From assembly GCF_006385875.1 (NCBI RefSeq), contig NZ_VFSU01000002.1, positions 1-51,343 on the forward strand: a DNA stretch of 51,343 nt. Reading direction: 5' to 3'. Positions within the stretch are counted from its first letter, which is position 1. Each line of letters starts with the position of its first letter. The notes beneath the pieces were generated by a model. The model was not told where the DNA came from and made no database searches. It was given only the letters and a program-made list of their open reading frames with translations. This document shows positions 1-14,107 of this stretch, one piece after another. Both the position numbers and the translations under genes were made by a program. The DNA is from Sandaracinobacter neustonicus (GTDB lineage: Bacteria > Pseudomonadota > Alphaproteobacteria > Sphingomonadales > Sphingomonadaceae).

Positions 1-615
1 ATGGGCAACAAGCCCCGTCTTGCCCAGCGGCACGTCGATGGCACCCGCCAGGCTGCGCTCTTTCGCGCCGCTGGCCAGTGTGCCCATGGCATCGATGTGC
101 GCCCATTCGTCCGGGATGTCGCGGGCGATGCGCCGGTCTGTCACGTTCACCACGCCGCCGATCGCGCCCGATCCATAGAGCAGCGCGGCAGGCCCGCGCA
201 CCACTTCCACCCGGTCCGCCAGCAGCGGGTTGATGGCGACTGCATGGTCGGCCGAGGTGTTGGAGACGTCGAAGCTGCCGATGCCGTCCGTCAGGATGCG
301 CACCCGCTCGCCATCGAAGCCGCGCAGGATCGGGCGGGAGGCGTTGGGGCCGAAGAAGGTGGCGGACACGCCCGGCTGCTTCGCCAGTGTCTCGCCGATG
401 GAGCCGCGGATGTTGCGGGTGAGCGCCTCGCCTTCCAGCACGCTGACGGCGGTGGGCACGGCAAAGCGATCCCGCGCGAAGGCGGCCGTCACGATGATGT
501 CCGCCCCCACATCGTCATGCACGCCCTGCGGCACCTGCTGCGCCAGCGCCGCGCTGGAAAAGGCAATGGGAACAAGGGCGGACGCAAGCAGAAGGGAGGC
601 AGGGAAAGGGCGCAT
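1..615 (-). CDS. TonB-dependent outer-membrane receptor, ZnuD-like (N-terminal part only)
   Basis: The first 205 codons are present; the gene runs off the left edge. The start at 613-615 begins MRPFPASLLLASAL and gives a signal peptide ending near AALAQ (about residue 25). A TonB-box-like stretch (DIIVTAAF) and a plug domain follow. The plug reads GETLAKQPGVSATFFGP, RPILRGFDGERVRILTDG, then SADHAVAINPLLADRVEVVRG and LLYGSGAIGGVVNVTD. The SADHA segment and the VNVTDRRI...IPDE stretch resemble the plug of the zinc receptor ZnuD, where the matching elements are SPDHA and VDVADGKIPEKMPE. The family imports scarce ligands across the outer membrane using TonB energy. Zinc as the substrate is an inference from this resemblance and from the Zur-like palindrome upstream. 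The barrel, which would hold the His-rich loop seen in ZnuD, is outside the window. A heme or siderophore receptor is the alternative. Confidence 0.85.
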   Translation of the reverse strand, partial: MRPFPASLLLASALVPIAFSSAALAQQVPQGVHDDVGADIIVTAAFARDRFAVPTAVSVLEGEALTRNIRGSIGETLAKQPGVSATFFGPNASRPILRGFDGERVRILTDGIGSFDVSNTSADHAVAINPLLADRVEVVRGPAALLYGSGAIGGVVNVTDRRIARDIPDEWAHIDAMGTLASGAKERSLAGAIDVPLGKTGLVAH

Positions 616-650
616 GGCGACTCCGGCGTTTTGATGACCGGCGAAGTCCT

Positions 651-666
651 ATATGTTACAACATAT
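651..666. promoter_or_regulatory. Zur-like operator palindrome upstream of the TonB receptor
   Basis: A perfect 7-bp inverted repeat, ATATGTT and AACATAT, is separated by 2 bp and lies 36 bp upstream of the receptor start. Alphaproteobacterial Zur sites are AT-rich dyads built around TGTTATA/TATAACA. This site has the same TGTT...AACA core, although the centre differs. The position fits a repressor blocking the receptor promoter. Binding by Zur is inferred; Fur or an unrelated factor is possible. Confidence 0.5.
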
Positions 667-791
667 CAACGCAAGTGCGGCGCGACGAGGCGTTTCAAAG
701 CCGCCGTCGCGGTTATGACATGCGCAAAAAGGGCGATCCGCTTCTTTGCAAACCCCGGGGCCTGTCGGCTTTCACCGGCACATCCCTCCCC

Positions 792-888
792 CCGCTCAGG
801 CTGAGCTTGTCGAAGCCCATGGAGCATGCCCCCCGGCTCAGCCGTTGCGCTTTCACGGACGGGGCTTCGACAAGCTCAGCCTGAGCGG
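792..888. repeat. REP-like inverted pair (CTCAGGCTGAGC family)
   Basis: Two 26-bp arms at 792-817 and 863-888 are exact reverse complements, separated by 45 bp. Each contains CTCAGGCTGAGC followed by TTGTCGAAG, or the reverse. Related copies occur at 19795-19813 (truncated) and 39562-39587. This is an interspersed palindromic repeat of the kind common in sphingomonad intergenic DNA. Confidence 0.8.
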
Positions 889-990
889 GTGGAGAGGGGG
901 CGCGAGAGAGGGGTGCGGGAAGGCAGCGGGAGAGAGGGAAGACAGGCGATGCCGGTTTGCAAAAAAAATCGCCGAAAAGACAGCGCCGTT

Positions 991-1043
991 CACCGCCCGG
1001 CCACCCTTCGGGTGTGAGGCCCCGGCGGCGAGGCCGGGCGGTG
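991..1043. repeat. GC-rich hairpin
   Basis: Arms CACCGCCCGGCC (991-1002) and GGCCGGGCGGTG (1032-1043) are perfect complements and enclose a smaller hairpin (ACCC...GGGT, 1003-1013). The function is unknown. It lies downstream of ccrM and upstream of the receptor promoter. Confidence 0.6.
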
Positions 1044-1197
1044 AAACGGCAGGTCGGGCAGCCCGGTGTCGGAAGTCACCGGTGCCGGGGGTTTGGCCCC
1101 CGAACGATCGTCGCGGTTGGGGGAGAAGCCCCGCCCGCGCGCCCCTTCAATATGCGACCCTTCCGGTGCGAGACCGGAAAAGTCATAGCGCCCGGGT

Positions 1198-2457
<1,260 letters not shown>

Positions 2458-2459
<2 letters not shown>

Positions 2460-3060
2460 AATTTTCGCTTTTTAAATTTTTCAGCGCTTTTGCATTTTTA
2501 ACAGGCGCGAAGCTCTGGCGGTGGTGTGGCGTGACGCCCAGCGCGCGAAGTCCGGCCAGATGCTGCGCCGTGCCATAGCCCATATTCCGCTCCCAGCCGT
2601 AGCCGGGATGCGCGGCCGCCAGATCGCGCATCAGGGCATCGCGCACCTCCTTGGCGATGATGGAGGCCGCCGAAATCGCCGGTTCGCTGGCATCCCCGCC
2701 GATCACCGCGCGCGACGGCCAGCCCCAGTCCGGGCAGCGATTGCCATCCACCAGCACCAGTTGCGGTGACAGGCCGGAACTGGCCACCAGCGCCTCCACC
2801 GCGCGCCGCATCGCCAGCATGCTGGCCCACAGGATGTTCAGCCGGTCGATTTCCTCGACACTCGCCTGCCCCACCCCCACGGCGCAGCGCGCGCGGATAT
2901 CGGCGGCCAGCAGCGCCCGCCGCTTCGCAGAAAGCGCCTTGCTGTCGGCCACGCCGGCGATGCCGTCGTCACACAGGATCACAGCAGCCGCCACCACCGG
3001 CCCCGCCAGTGGCCCGCGCCCGGCCTCGTCCACGCCGGCGATCAGGATTTGAGCCGCCAT
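2458..3060 (-). CDS. rnhB: Ribonuclease HII
   Basis: RNase HII cuts the RNA strand of RNA-DNA hybrids and removes single ribonucleotides from DNA in the cytoplasm. The 200-aa product has the hallmark [19 protein letters not shown]. The acidic residues fit the family's DEDD set: D11, E12, D105 (LVDGN) and D123 ([14 protein letters not shown]). The [14 protein letters not shown] segment (151-164) is also typical. The start ATG at 3058-3060 lies inside the end of the upstream thiD-VOC gene (19-bp overlap), so the two are probably co-transcribed and translationally coupled. The last codons are lysine- and asparagine-rich and AT-rich, unlike the rest, and run directly into the GANTC cluster. Confidence 0.96.
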
Positions 3061-4199
3061 TCAGGGAATCGCCGGTTGGTGCCGCCATCGAACAAAATCA
3101 GCTTGTTGCCCGCCGGATCGGTCAGCTCCGCCTCACGCCAGCCCCAGCTTTGCGCCACCACCGGCACGCCCAGCGCTGCCGCCCGCGCGTCCAGATCGGC
3201 GGCTTCGAAATAGACGGTCGCGCCCGGTGCCTCGCCCGCATGGATGGAGAGCGTCGCGCCGCCGCAGCCCTCGAACCGGGCATAGCGCGGCGGCGCATCG
3301 ACGATCTGCGTCAGCCCTAGCGCGCGGTAAAACGCCACCGAAGCCGCGTAATCGCGCGTCGTGACGGTGATCTGGTTCAGCCGCCCGGACGTGCCCGCCT
3401 GTTCCAGCCCGACATCCAGCCGCACCGCCTGATGCCCCATCGGCCCATGGCCCCGCCCCAGCCCCGGCGCTTCGTGCAGCGCCGTCACCACAAAGCGCCG
3501 CGCCCGCTCCACCGCATCCGCCAGCGGCAGGCCCGCCGCCAGTCCACAGGCAATCGCGCTGGCCAGCGTGCAGCCGGTGCCATGGGTGTGCCGCGTTGCT
3601 ATCCGGGCGCCTTCAAAGCGTTCCTGCCCGTCGCGCGTGACCAGCCAGTCGGTAACGGTGTCGCCGTCCAGATGCCCGCCCTTGGCCAGCACCGAAACCG
3701 CGCCGTCTCCGGCCAGTTCCTGCGCCGCCAGCAGCATGTCGGCCTCGTCGGCAATCTCGGTGCCGGTCAGCACCGTCAGCTCGGGCACATTGGGCGTGAT
3801 CACCGCCGCCTTGGGCAGCAGCCGCGCCAGCAGCGCCCCCACGGCATCTTCCGCCAGCAAGGCCGAACCGCCTTTCGCCACCATCACCGGGTCCAGCACG
3901 ATGGGCACCGTCACCCCTGCCAGCGCATCCGCCACCGCCTCGATGGTGGCCGCGTCGCCCAGCATGCCGATCTTGATCGCGTCCGCGCCGATATCGTCCA
4001 GCACGGCGCGAATCTGCGCCGCCACGATCTCCGGCGGCACCGGATGCACGGCGGAAACCCCCAGCGTGTTCTGCACGGTGATCGCGGTGATCGCCGTGGC
4101 GGCATAACCACCCAGCATCGTCACCGTCTTGATATCGGCCTGAATCCCCGCCCCGCCGCCGGAGTCCGATCCAGCAATTATCAGCACTCGAGCAATCAT
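3042..4199 (-). CDS. thiD: ThiD hydroxymethylpyrimidine (phosphate) kinase fused to a VOC/glyoxalase-like domain
   Basis: Residues 1 to about 262 form a complete ThiD, which phosphorylates HMP and HMP-P for thiamine synthesis. Visible features are the N-terminal [18 protein letters not shown], the ITPNVPE segment (about 134-140), the GTGC anion hole (207-210) and the closing GHGPMGH (250-256). ThiD normally ends here at roughly 265-270 aa. Here the frame continues without a stop into residues 274-371, a vicinal-oxygen-chelate fold: [23 protein letters not shown] at the front and [16 protein letters not shown] at the back. The role of that domain is unknown. The ATG at 4197-4199 overlaps the glmM stop (ATGA), so it is chosen over longer frames reaching into glmM. 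The order glmM-thiD-rnhB looks like one operon. A lost stop joining two neighbouring genes is an alternative history. Confidence 0.93.
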   Translation of the reverse strand: MIARVLIIAGSDSGGGAGIQADIKTVTMLGGYAATAITAITVQNTLGVSAVHPVPPEIVAAQIRAVLDDIGADAIKIGMLGDAATIEAVADALAGVTVPIVLDPVMVAKGGSALLAEDAVGALLARLLPKAAVITPNVPELTVLTGTEIADEADMLLAAQELAGDGAVSVLAKGGHLDGDTVTDWLVTRDGQERFEGARIATRHTHGTGCTLASAIACGLAAGLPLADAVERARRFVVTALHEAPGLGRGHGPMGHQAVRLDVGLEQAGTSGRLNQITVTTRDYAASVAFYRALGLTQIVDAPPRYARFEGCGGATLSIHAGEAPGATVYFEAADLDARAAALGVPVVAQSWGWREAELTDPAGNKLILFDGGTNRRFPEWRLKS

Positions 4200-5530
4200 G
4201 CGGCCTTCGCCACCGCCTCGCACACGGCCTCCACCGTTTCCGTCACCAGCGCTTCGTCCTGCCCCTCGGCCATGACCCGGATCAGCGGCTCGGTGCCGGA
4301 TTTGCGCACCAGCAGCCTGCCCCGCCCCTCCAGCGCCTTTTCCGCAGCCGCAATCGCCGCCTTCACCGCATCTGTTTCCAGCACGCGCGGTTCCTGCCGC
4401 ACATTCTTCAGCAGTTGCGGCCATGGCGTGAAGCAATTCAGCACCTCGCTCGCCCGCCGCCCATCCGCCACCAGAACGGAGAGCAGTTGCAGCCCCGCCA
4501 GCAGGCCGTCGCCCGTCGTCGCATGATCGGCAAGGATGATATGGCCGGATTGCTCGCCGCCCAGATTGCAGCCCTTCGCCCGCATCGCCTCCAGCACATG
4601 CCGGTCGCCCACCGCCGTGCGGATCATGCCGATGCCCAGCCCTTCCAGAAACTTCTCCAGCCCAATGTTGGACATCACCGTCGTCACCAGCGCGCCGCCT
4701 TTCAGCTGGCCCGCCTGATGCAGGTTCCGCGCGATCACCCCCATGATCTGGTCGCCATCGACGATGCGGCCGGTTTCATCCACCACGATCAGCCGGTCGG
4801 CGTCGCCATCCAGCGCCAGCCCAATGTGCGCGCCGGTTTCCACCACCTTCGCCGCCAGCATCTGCGGATGGGTGGAACCCACGCCCGCGTTGATGTTCAG
4901 CCCGTTCGGCTCCACGCCGATGGAGATCAGCTCCGCCCCCAGTTCCCACAGCGCTTCGGGCGCCACGCGATATGCCGCGCCATGCGCGCAATCCACCACC
5001 ACCTTCAGCCCGTCCAGCCGCACACCATCCGGCACGGAGGATTTCACCGCATGGATATAGCGCCCGCGCGCATCGTCGATGCGCCTTGCGCGGCCGATGC
5101 GATCCCCGCTCACCCGCTCCACCGGGCTGTCGATCAGCGCTTCGATCGCCAGTTCCTGCTCGTCCGTCAGCTTGTAGCCGTCCGGGCCGAACAGCTTGAT
5201 TCCATTGTCGTCGAACGGGTTGTGGCTGGCCGACAGCATCACCCCCAGATCGGCGCGCATTTCCCGCGTCAGCATGGCAACGGCTGGCGTGGGCATCGGC
5301 CCCACCTGCACCACGTCCATCCCCACGCTGGTGAAGCCCGCCGTCAGCGCCTGCTCCAGCATATAGCCGGACAGCCTTGTGTCCTTGCCAATCAGCACGC
5401 GGTGCTTGGTCGGCCCGTCAAGGAACAGCGTGCCTGCCGCCTGCCCCACTTTCATCGCCAGCTCCGGGGTCATTTTCGGCCCGTTCGCGGCCCCGCGAAT
5501 ACCGTCCGTCCCGAAATAGCGCTTTGCCAT
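4196..5530 (-). CDS. glmM: Phosphoglucosamine mutase GlmM
   Basis: GlmM interconverts glucosamine-6-phosphate and glucosamine-1-phosphate, a cytoplasmic step toward UDP-GlcNAc for peptidoglycan and lipopolysaccharide. The protein opens with [13 protein letters not shown]. It carries the active-site phosphoserine loop [13 protein letters not shown] (S102), the metal-binding DGDADR loop, and a C-terminal phosphate-binding [12 protein letters not shown]. From the ATG at 5528-5530 the length is 444 aa, the family norm. A GTG four codons earlier is possible, but the GAGGA motif sits at the right distance for the ATG. The gene heads the glmM-thiD-rnhB run and diverges from the aldo/keto reductase 58 bp away. 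Confidence 0.97.
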   Translation of the reverse strand: MAKRYFGTDGIRGAANGPKMTPELAMKVGQAAGTLFLDGPTKHRVLIGKDTRLSGYMLEQALTAGFTSVGMDVVQVGPMPTPAVAMLTREMRADLGVMLSASHNPFDDNGIKLFGPDGYKLTDEQELAIEALIDSPVERVSGDRIGRARRIDDARGRYIHAVKSSVPDGVRLDGLKVVVDCAHGAAYRVAPEALWELGAELISIGVEPNGLNINAGVGSTHPQMLAAKVVETGAHIGLALDGDADRLIVVDETGRIVDGDQIMGVIARNLHQAGQLKGGALVTTVMSNIGLEKFLEGLGIGMIRTAVGDRHVLEAMRAKGCNLGGEQSGHIILADHATTGDGLLAGLQLLSVLVADGRRASEVLNCFTPWPQLLKNVRQEPRVLETDAVKAAIAAAEKALEGRGRLLVRKSGTEPLIRVMAEGQDEALVTETVEAVCEAVAKAA

Positions 5531-5588
5531 CGGCGTCCTCACTTCCTACTTGGGGGGCATTAGGCGCTCATTTTCCCCGGAGGCAAGC

Positions 5589-6587
<999 letters not shown>

Positions 6588-6615
6588 CCGCAACATTCAA
6601 CCGATTTGCAATTTT

Positions 6616-6648
6616 ATTGCGCATGTTTTGTATAGCGCGCAATTTTTT
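6616..6648 (+). terminator. Rho-independent terminator after the aldo/keto reductase
   Basis: The stem ATTGCGC (6616-6622) pairs with GCGCAAT (6637-6643) over a 14-nt loop, and the plus strand continues in six T residues (6643-6648). It lies 29 bp past the reductase stop and 74 bp before ilvD. Confidence 0.6.
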
Positions 6649-6721
6649 GCCGTTGACGTGTCCGCCCATGGGGGCCTAACCCGCCCGCCAACCAAGCGCG
6701 CACCCCCATTCGGAGTCTGAA

Positions 6722-8437
6722 ATGCCGTTCGACAAGTCCAAGCTGCCCAGCCGTCATGTTTCGGTCGGGCCGTCCAAGGCCCCGCACCGCAGCTATTATT
6801 ATGCGATGGGCCTCACCGAAGAGGATATCGCCAAGCCCTTCGTCGGCATCGCTTCCGCCGGGAATGACAGTGCGCCCTGCAACACCACGCTGGACTTGCA
6901 GGCCGATATCGCCCGCGAAGGCGTGGAAGAAGCAGGCGGCATGCCCCGCCGCTTCAACACCATCACCGTGACGGACGGCATCGCCATGGGCCATCAGGGG
7001 ATGAAGGCCAGCCTCGTCTCCCGCGAGGTGATCGCCGATTCCGTCGAACTCTCCGTGCGCGGCCATTGCTATGACGCGCTGATCGGCTTCGCGGGCTGCG
7101 ACAAGTCCCTGCCGGGCATGATGATGGCGATGCTGCGGCTGAACGTGCCTTCCGTGTTCGTCTATGGCGGCTCCATCCTGCCCGGCCGCTTCCACGACAA
7201 GGACGTGACCGTGGTCGATGTGTTCGAAGCCGTCGGCCAATATGCGGCAGGCGGCTGCCCCTTGCAGGAACTGATCGAGCTGGAAAAGGTCGCCTGCCCC
7301 GGCCATGGCGCCTGCGGCGGCCAGTTCACCGCCAACACCATGGCCTGCGTGGCGGAAGCCATCGGCCTGTCGCTGCCGAACAGCAACATGGCCCCCGCCC
7401 CTTATGAAAGCCGCGAGGATGTCGCCCGCGACGCCGGGCGCGCGGTGATGGCGCTGCTGGAAAAGAACATCCGCCCGCGCGACATCTGCACCCGCAAAGC
7501 GTTCGAAAACGCCGCCCGCGTGGTGGCAGCCACCGGCGGCTCCACCAACGCCGCGCTGCACCTGCCCGCCATGGCGAACGAGGCCGGAATCGAATTCAGC
7601 CTGTTCGACGTGGCCGAAATCTTCCGCACCACCCCCTACATCGCCGATCTGAAGCCCGGCGGCCGCTATGTCGCGAAAGACATGCACGCGGCCGGCGGCA
7701 TCTACATGGTGATGAAAACCCTGCTGGAGGGCGGCTATCTGCACGGCGACTGCCTGACCGTCACCGGCAAGACGCTAGCCGAAAATCTGAACGATATCAA
7801 ATGGAACCCGGATCAGGATGTGATCCGCCCCATCTCCAACCCCATCACCCCCACCGGCGGCGTGGTCGGCCTGAAAGGCAGCCTCGCGCCCGACGGAGCC
7901 ATCGTGAAGGTCGCGGGCCTCAAAACCCTCATCTTCGAAGGCCCGGCCCGCGTGTTCGATTGCGAAGAGGATTGCTTCGCCGCCGTCGAGCGCCGCGCGT
8001 ATGAAAAGGGCGAAGTCCTCGTCATCCGCTACGAAGGCCCCAAGGGCGGCCCCGGCATGCGCGAAATGCTCTCCACCACCGCCGCCCTCTATGGGCAGGG
8101 CATGGGCGAGCATGTCGCCCTTATCACCGATGGCCGCTTCTCCGGCGGCACGCGCGGCTTCTGCATCGGCCATGTCGGCCCCGAAGCCGCAGACGGCGGC
8201 CCCATCGCCCTCATCGAAAACGGTGACTTGATCCGCATCGACGCCACCACCGGCCAGATCGACCTGCTGCTGGACGAATCCACCCTCAACACCCGCCGCG
8301 CCAACTGGACACCCCGCACCAACGATTACCAGTCCGGCGCACTCTACCGCTACAGCCAAACCGTCGGCCCCGCCTCCCAAGGCGCCGTCACCCACCCGGG
8401 TGCCAAGGCCGAACGCTTCGTCTTCGCGGATATCTGA
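6722..8437 (+). CDS. ilvD: Dihydroxy-acid dehydratase IlvD
   Basis: IlvD dehydrates 2,3-dihydroxy-3-methylbutanoate and its homologue to 2-keto acids in valine, isoleucine and leucine synthesis. The 571-aa product has the expected Fe-S cysteines in context: C53 (NDSAPCNTT), C126 ([16 protein letters not shown]) and C198 ([15 protein letters not shown]). It also has the C-terminal [18 protein letters not shown] signature. Homologous sugar-acid dehydratases (EDD type) share these cysteines, but the overall sequence reads as IlvD. The ATG at 6722 follows CGGAGTCTGA. The gene stands alone, with no other branched-chain genes beside it, and ends 2 bp before the large compound palindrome at 8440. 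Confidence 0.95.
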   Translation: MPFDKSKLPSRHVSVGPSKAPHRSYYYAMGLTEEDIAKPFVGIASAGNDSAPCNTTLDLQADIAREGVEEAGGMPRRFNTITVTDGIAMGHQGMKASLVSREVIADSVELSVRGHCYDALIGFAGCDKSLPGMMMAMLRLNVPSVFVYGGSILPGRFHDKDVTVVDVFEAVGQYAAGGCPLQELIELEKVACPGHGACGGQFTANTMACVAEAIGLSLPNSNMAPAPYESREDVARDAGRAVMALLEKNIRPRDICTRKAFENAARVVAATGGSTNAALHLPAMANEAGIEFSLFDVAEIFRTTPYIADLKPGGRYVAKDMHAAGGIYMVMKTLLEGGYLHGDCLTVTGKTLAENLNDIKWNPDQDVIRPISNPITPTGGVVGLKGSLAPDGAIVKVAGLKTLIFEGPARVFDCEEDCFAAVERRAYEKGEVLVIRYEGPKGGPGMREMLSTTAALYGQGMGEHVALITDGRFSGGTRGFCIGHVGPEAADGGPIALIENGDLIRIDATTGQIDLLLDESTLNTRRANWTPRTNDYQSGALYRYSQTVGPASQGAVTHPGAKAERFVFADI

Positions 8438-8439
8438 GG

Positions 8440-8639
8440 GCGTGGAGGCAAGGGGCTTTGCCCCCTGCACCCCCAGCAGGAGGGTGACCCTCCTGCACCT
8501 CCGAAGTTTTTGAAAAGGCCCCCGCGGCAACCGTTGGCTACGAACCAACGGTTGCCGCGGGGGCCTTTTCAAAAACTTATGGGGTCAAGGGGTTACAAAC
8601 CCCTTGCGGGGTGCAGGGGCAGAGCCCCTGCCTCCACGC
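8440..8639. repeat. 200-bp compound palindrome between convergent genes
   Basis: The core is a perfect 34-bp inverted repeat (8504-8537 and 8545-8578) with a 7-nt loop. It is flanked symmetrically by two further hairpins on each side: GCAGGAGGG/CCCTCCTGC on the left and CAAGGGG/CCCCTTG on the right. Outermost are two imperfectly matching arms (8440-8473 and 8608-8639) with the sequence GCGTGGAGGCA...GGGG and its reverse. The whole block is close to one palindrome centred near 8540. It fills the junction between ilvD (ends 8437) and the minus-strand hydrolase (ends 8647). It could end transcription from both sides. Confidence 0.85.
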
Positions 8640-8646
8640 CTCCCGA

Positions 8647-9591
8647 TCACCGCAAAGACAAGCGGTCGCCCGGGGCCAGCAGGGCGCGGGTGGTTGTGAG
8701 GTCGGGTTTGCCGGTGCCGCCCAAGTTGGCCTGAAAGAAGGCGGTGGTGGCGGCGCTGAGGACGGCGGTGGCGTGGCGGTTGGGGGTGGCGCCGGCGCGG
8801 CCGCCGCCGCCGGAGAGGGCGGCGTGGTCTGCGCCGTCGATCCACAGGCCGATGCTGGCTTGGCCGGTGCGGCTGGGCGGCAGGGCCTCGAACACGGATG
8901 CGCGGGCGGCGGTGATCTCGCTCAGGCTTTTGCCCTTGGCGAAGGGGGTGTTGTCTTCGCTGCCGGTGGCGGCGAGGACGGGGATGCGGATGCCGCCGAA
9001 GGCCGCCTTGGCGTTGGCGGCGTCGTTGCGCGGGGGCATGGGGGAGAGTGCGGCGATGGCCTTGAAGCGGGGATCGGCAGCACGGGTGCCCAGCGGGCCG
9101 AAGCTCTGCCCGGCGATGGCGAGCACGGTGTGCGCGCCGAAGCTGTGCCCGGCCGCGCCCATGCGGGCCGGATCGCCGCGCTTGAGGTCGCAGGCACCGA
9201 TCTGAAGCCCGGATTCGACAGCGTCTGCCACGCGCTTCATGTCGCCTGCGCGATCCATCAGCTGGCGGCCATTGGCGGCGGTTGTCAGCGCGGCCTTGGG
9301 GTTGCCCTTGCCTTTCCATACCTCGGAGTCGGAGCCGGGGTGCTGCACATGGATCACGAGGAACCCGGCCCTGGCCCAGCCTTCCGCCAGCGCTGTGCCG
9401 CCGTCCACCGAACCGCCCAACCCGTGCGAGAACAGGATGACCGGCGCGCGTGCGGCGCCGCCTTCGGGCATCCGCACCCGCACCGGGATGCTGCGGTCAC
9501 GCGCCGGATCGGCGACAACGCCGTCGCACACGGCGGCGGCATGGGCGGGGATTGCGGCCAGCAGGGCCAGTGCGAGAAGGGCTGTTTTCAT
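8647..9591 (-). CDS. Secreted alpha/beta hydrolase (PAF-acetylhydrolase/chlorophyllase-like)
   Basis: A 314-aa protein with an N-terminal signal peptide (residues 1-19, MKTALLALALLAAIPAHAA), so probably periplasmic. The alpha/beta-hydrolase elements are visible: VILFSHGLGGS (oxyanion region, about 51-61), the nucleophile elbow AAGHSFGAH with S150, a candidate acid in ATGSEDNTP (about 213) and the base in DGADHAAL (H256). This layout resembles platelet-activating-factor acetylhydrolase and dienelactone-type hydrolases. The substrate is unknown. The ATG at 9589-9591 is chosen because it precedes the signal peptide; the open frame continues upstream through unrelated sequence. The [2Fe-2S] gene is 38 bp upstream on the same strand, so the two may share a transcript. 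Confidence 0.88.
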   Translation of the reverse strand: MKTALLALALLAAIPAHAAAVCDGVVADPARDRSIPVRVRMPEGGAARAPVILFSHGLGGSVDGGTALAEGWARAGFLVIHVQHPGSDSEVWKGKGNPKAALTTAANGRQLMDRAGDMKRVADAVESGLQIGACDLKRGDPARMGAAGHSFGAHTVLAIAGQSFGPLGTRAADPRFKAIAALSPMPPRNDAANAKAAFGGIRIPVLAATGSEDNTPFAKGKSLSEITAARASVFEALPPSRTGQASIGLWIDGADHAALSGGGGRAGATPNRHATAVLSAATTAFFQANLGGTGKPDLTTTRALLAPGDRLSLR

Positions 9592-9629
9592 GAGCGGAGA
9601 TACGCAGGCGGCGCGCTGCATCCCCCGTT

Positions 9630-10088
9630 TCAGCCGCCGCGCATCAACTCCGCCGCGCGCAGGATGGCGGTTTCCACGCGCGGATAGGTGCCGCAGCGGC
9701 AAATATTGCTGATGGCAGCGCGGATATCGGCGCGGCTGGGGTTGGGGTTGGTTTTCAACAGCGCGGCGGCCGCCATGATCATGCCGGATTGGCAGAATCC
9801 ACATTGCGGCACCTGTTTTTCCAGCCATGCCACCTGCACCGGATGGTCTCGGTCGTCGGCAAGGCCTTCGATCGTGGTCACATAGGTGCCCTCGATGCTG
9901 CCGATGGAAATCTGGCAACTGCGCTGCGCCACGCCGTCCACATGCACGGTGCAGGCCCCGCACAGCCCCGCGCCGCAGCCGAATTTGGTGCCCGTCAGGT
10001 TGGAAGCCTCGCGCAACGCCCACAGCAGCGGCGTATCGGCGGCCAGCTGATATTGGGTGGGGTTGCCGTTCACGGTGAAGCGCGTCAT
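9630..10088 (-). CDS. [2Fe-2S] small subunit of a molybdenum hydroxylase (isoquinoline 1-oxidoreductase alpha-subunit type)
   Basis: This 152-aa protein carries two [2Fe-2S] clusters. The N-terminal plant-type cluster uses C38, C43, C46 and C58 ([11 protein letters not shown]...RSC). The C-terminal cluster uses C96, C99, C130 and C132 (QCGFC...ICRC). Such subunits pass electrons from a molybdopterin-containing large subunit that hydroxylates N-heterocycles or aldehydes. The start [10 protein letters not shown] at 10086-10088 matches the family's N-terminus. The large subunit would normally be adjacent but is absent: downstream is a hydrolase and upstream the divergent cox operon. It is therefore an orphan here, and its partner may be elsewhere in the genome. 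Confidence 0.92.
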   Translation of the reverse strand: MTRFTVNGNPTQYQLAADTPLLWALREASNLTGTKFGCGAGLCGACTVHVDGVAQRSCQISIGSIEGTYVTTIEGLADDRDHPVQVAWLEKQVPQCGFCQSGMIMAAAALLKTNPNPSRADIRAAISNICRCGTYPRVETAILRAAELMRGG

Positions 10089-10279
10089 GGCATCCAGAAT
10101 AGCGCGCGGGCCATCGGAAGGGAAGCGCGGCGACGCCGAGGAGCAAGTTGGGGAGCAGTGGCAGACCAAGCGGATTTAACAGCCGCCTGCACGCAATGGC
10201 TGCTGCTTCTTGTCGCGCCCCTTCCCCTCCGGTATGGCCCGAAGCTGATAGAAGAATCCCTGAACCAGAGGATGAGGGA

Positions 10280-13041
<2,762 letters not shown>

Positions 13042-13049
13042 GGTCCGCC

Positions 13050-13979
13050 ATGGCAGGCAACGGCATCCACATCGCTGAGGGGGGAGCGCCCACGGGCGCT
13101 CTCTCCGCGGCTGACTGGCGCGATTACTGGTCGCTGCTGAAGCCGCGCGTGATGACGCTGGTGGTGTTCACCGGCGCCTGCGGCCTGTTCGCGGCACCCG
13201 GCCACCTGCCCCCCTTCCTCGCCTTCGTCGCCATCCTGTGCATTGCGGTCGGCGCAGGCGCTGCCGCCGCCTTCAACCAATGGTGGGAAGCCGATATCGA
13301 CGCGGTGATGAAGCGCACGCAGGCCCGCCCGCTGCCGTCGGGCCGCCTGCATGCGGACAATGCGCTGGCCTTCGCCGTCATCCTCTCGGCGGCCTCGGTG
13401 ATGACTTTGGGCTTCGCCACCAACTGGGTCGCGGCGGGCTGGCTCGCCTTTTCCATCTTCTTCTACGCGGTGATCTACACCATCTGGCTGAAGCCCCGCA
13501 CGCCGCAGAATATCGTGATCGGCGGCGCGGCCGGGGCCTTCCCGCCGATCATCGGCTGGGCCGCTGTCACGGGGGATGTCACCACGCTGCCGCTGCTGCT
13601 GTTCGCGATCATCTTCGCCTGGACGCCGCCGCACTTCTGGGCGCTGGCGCTGTTCGTCCGCATCGATTACGCCAATGCGGGCATCCCGATGCTGCCCGTC
13701 ACCCATGGCGTGCGCGAAACCCGCAAGCAGATTCTCATCTATTCCCTCGTGCTGGCTGCCGTCGCCGTGGCCCCATGGGCGCTCGGCCTGCTGGGCGCGA
13801 TCTATGGCATCGCCGCCGCGCTGCTCAGCCTGATCTTCGTGGCGCTCGCGGTTCGTGTCGCCGCCAGCCGCACCGAAAACGCCGCAGAGATGGCCGCCGA
13901 AAAGGCGCTGTTCCGCTATTCGCTGCTCTATCTCGCCGCCATCTTCGCGGCCCTCGTCGTCGATCGGGGTCTCGCATGA
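13050..13979 (+). CDS. ctaB: Protoheme IX farnesyltransferase (heme O synthase)
   Basis: CtaB attaches a farnesyl group to heme b to make heme O, the precursor of heme A used by the oxidase. The 309-aa membrane protein shows the UbiA-superfamily Asp-rich motif [21 protein letters not shown] (about 75-95). It also has [14 protein letters not shown] and about nine hydrophobic helices. The ATG at 13050 follows GAGG and lies 8 bp past ctaD; longer in-frame starts would overlap ctaD deeply. It overlaps the next small gene by an ATGA. Confidence 0.95.
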   Translation: MAGNGIHIAEGGAPTGALSAADWRDYWSLLKPRVMTLVVFTGACGLFAAPGHLPPFLAFVAILCIAVGAGAAAAFNQWWEADIDAVMKRTQARPLPSGRLHADNALAFAVILSAASVMTLGFATNWVAAGWLAFSIFFYAVIYTIWLKPRTPQNIVIGGAAGAFPPIIGWAAVTGDVTTLPLLLFAIIFAWTPPHFWALALFVRIDYANAGIPMLPVTHGVRETRKQILIYSLVLAAVAVAPWALGLLGAIYGIAAALLSLIFVALAVRVAASRTENAAEMAAEKALFRYSLLYLAAIFAALVVDRGLA

Positions 13980-14107
13980 GCTGGACTCCGCAAGAGGAAC
14001 AGGAATTCCTCGCCCGCCGCCGTCGCCGCAACATCATGATCGGGCTGGTGCTGGGCGCGTTCGCGCTGCTGTTCTACGGCATCACCGTGTCGCGGATGGT
14101 GCAATGA
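13976..14107 (+). CDS. Small one-helix membrane protein between ctaB and ctaG (CoxF-like)
   Basis: This 43-codon gene overlaps the stops and starts of both neighbours (ATGA at 13976 and 14104), which is strong evidence of translation. The product has a charged N-terminus ([14 protein letters not shown]), one hydrophobic helix (about residues 20-37) and a short tail. A small ORF at this position is common in alphaproteobacterial cox operons. A role in assembly of the oxidase is inferred only from position. Confidence 0.8.
   Translation: MSWTPQEEQEFLARRRRRNIMIGLVLGAFALLFYGITVSRMVQ

Larger units (their letters stand above)
616..1197. other. 582-bp noncoding stretch with palindromic repeats
   Basis: No convincing gene is present between the receptor start and the ccrM stop. 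It holds the Zur-like palindrome (651-666), a long inverted-repeat pair (792-888) and several GC-rich hairpins: 991-1002/1032-1043, 1086-1091/1097-1102, and 1161-1167/1173-1179. The last lies about 20 bp past the ccrM stop and may help end its transcript, but it lacks a T-run on that strand. Short frames here have no recognisable protein features. Confidence 0.6.

Noticed and set aside
1-804. A plus-strand frame of 267 codons at the left edge
   Set aside because: It is the antisense of the TonB receptor, whose plug motifs are clear on the minus strand.
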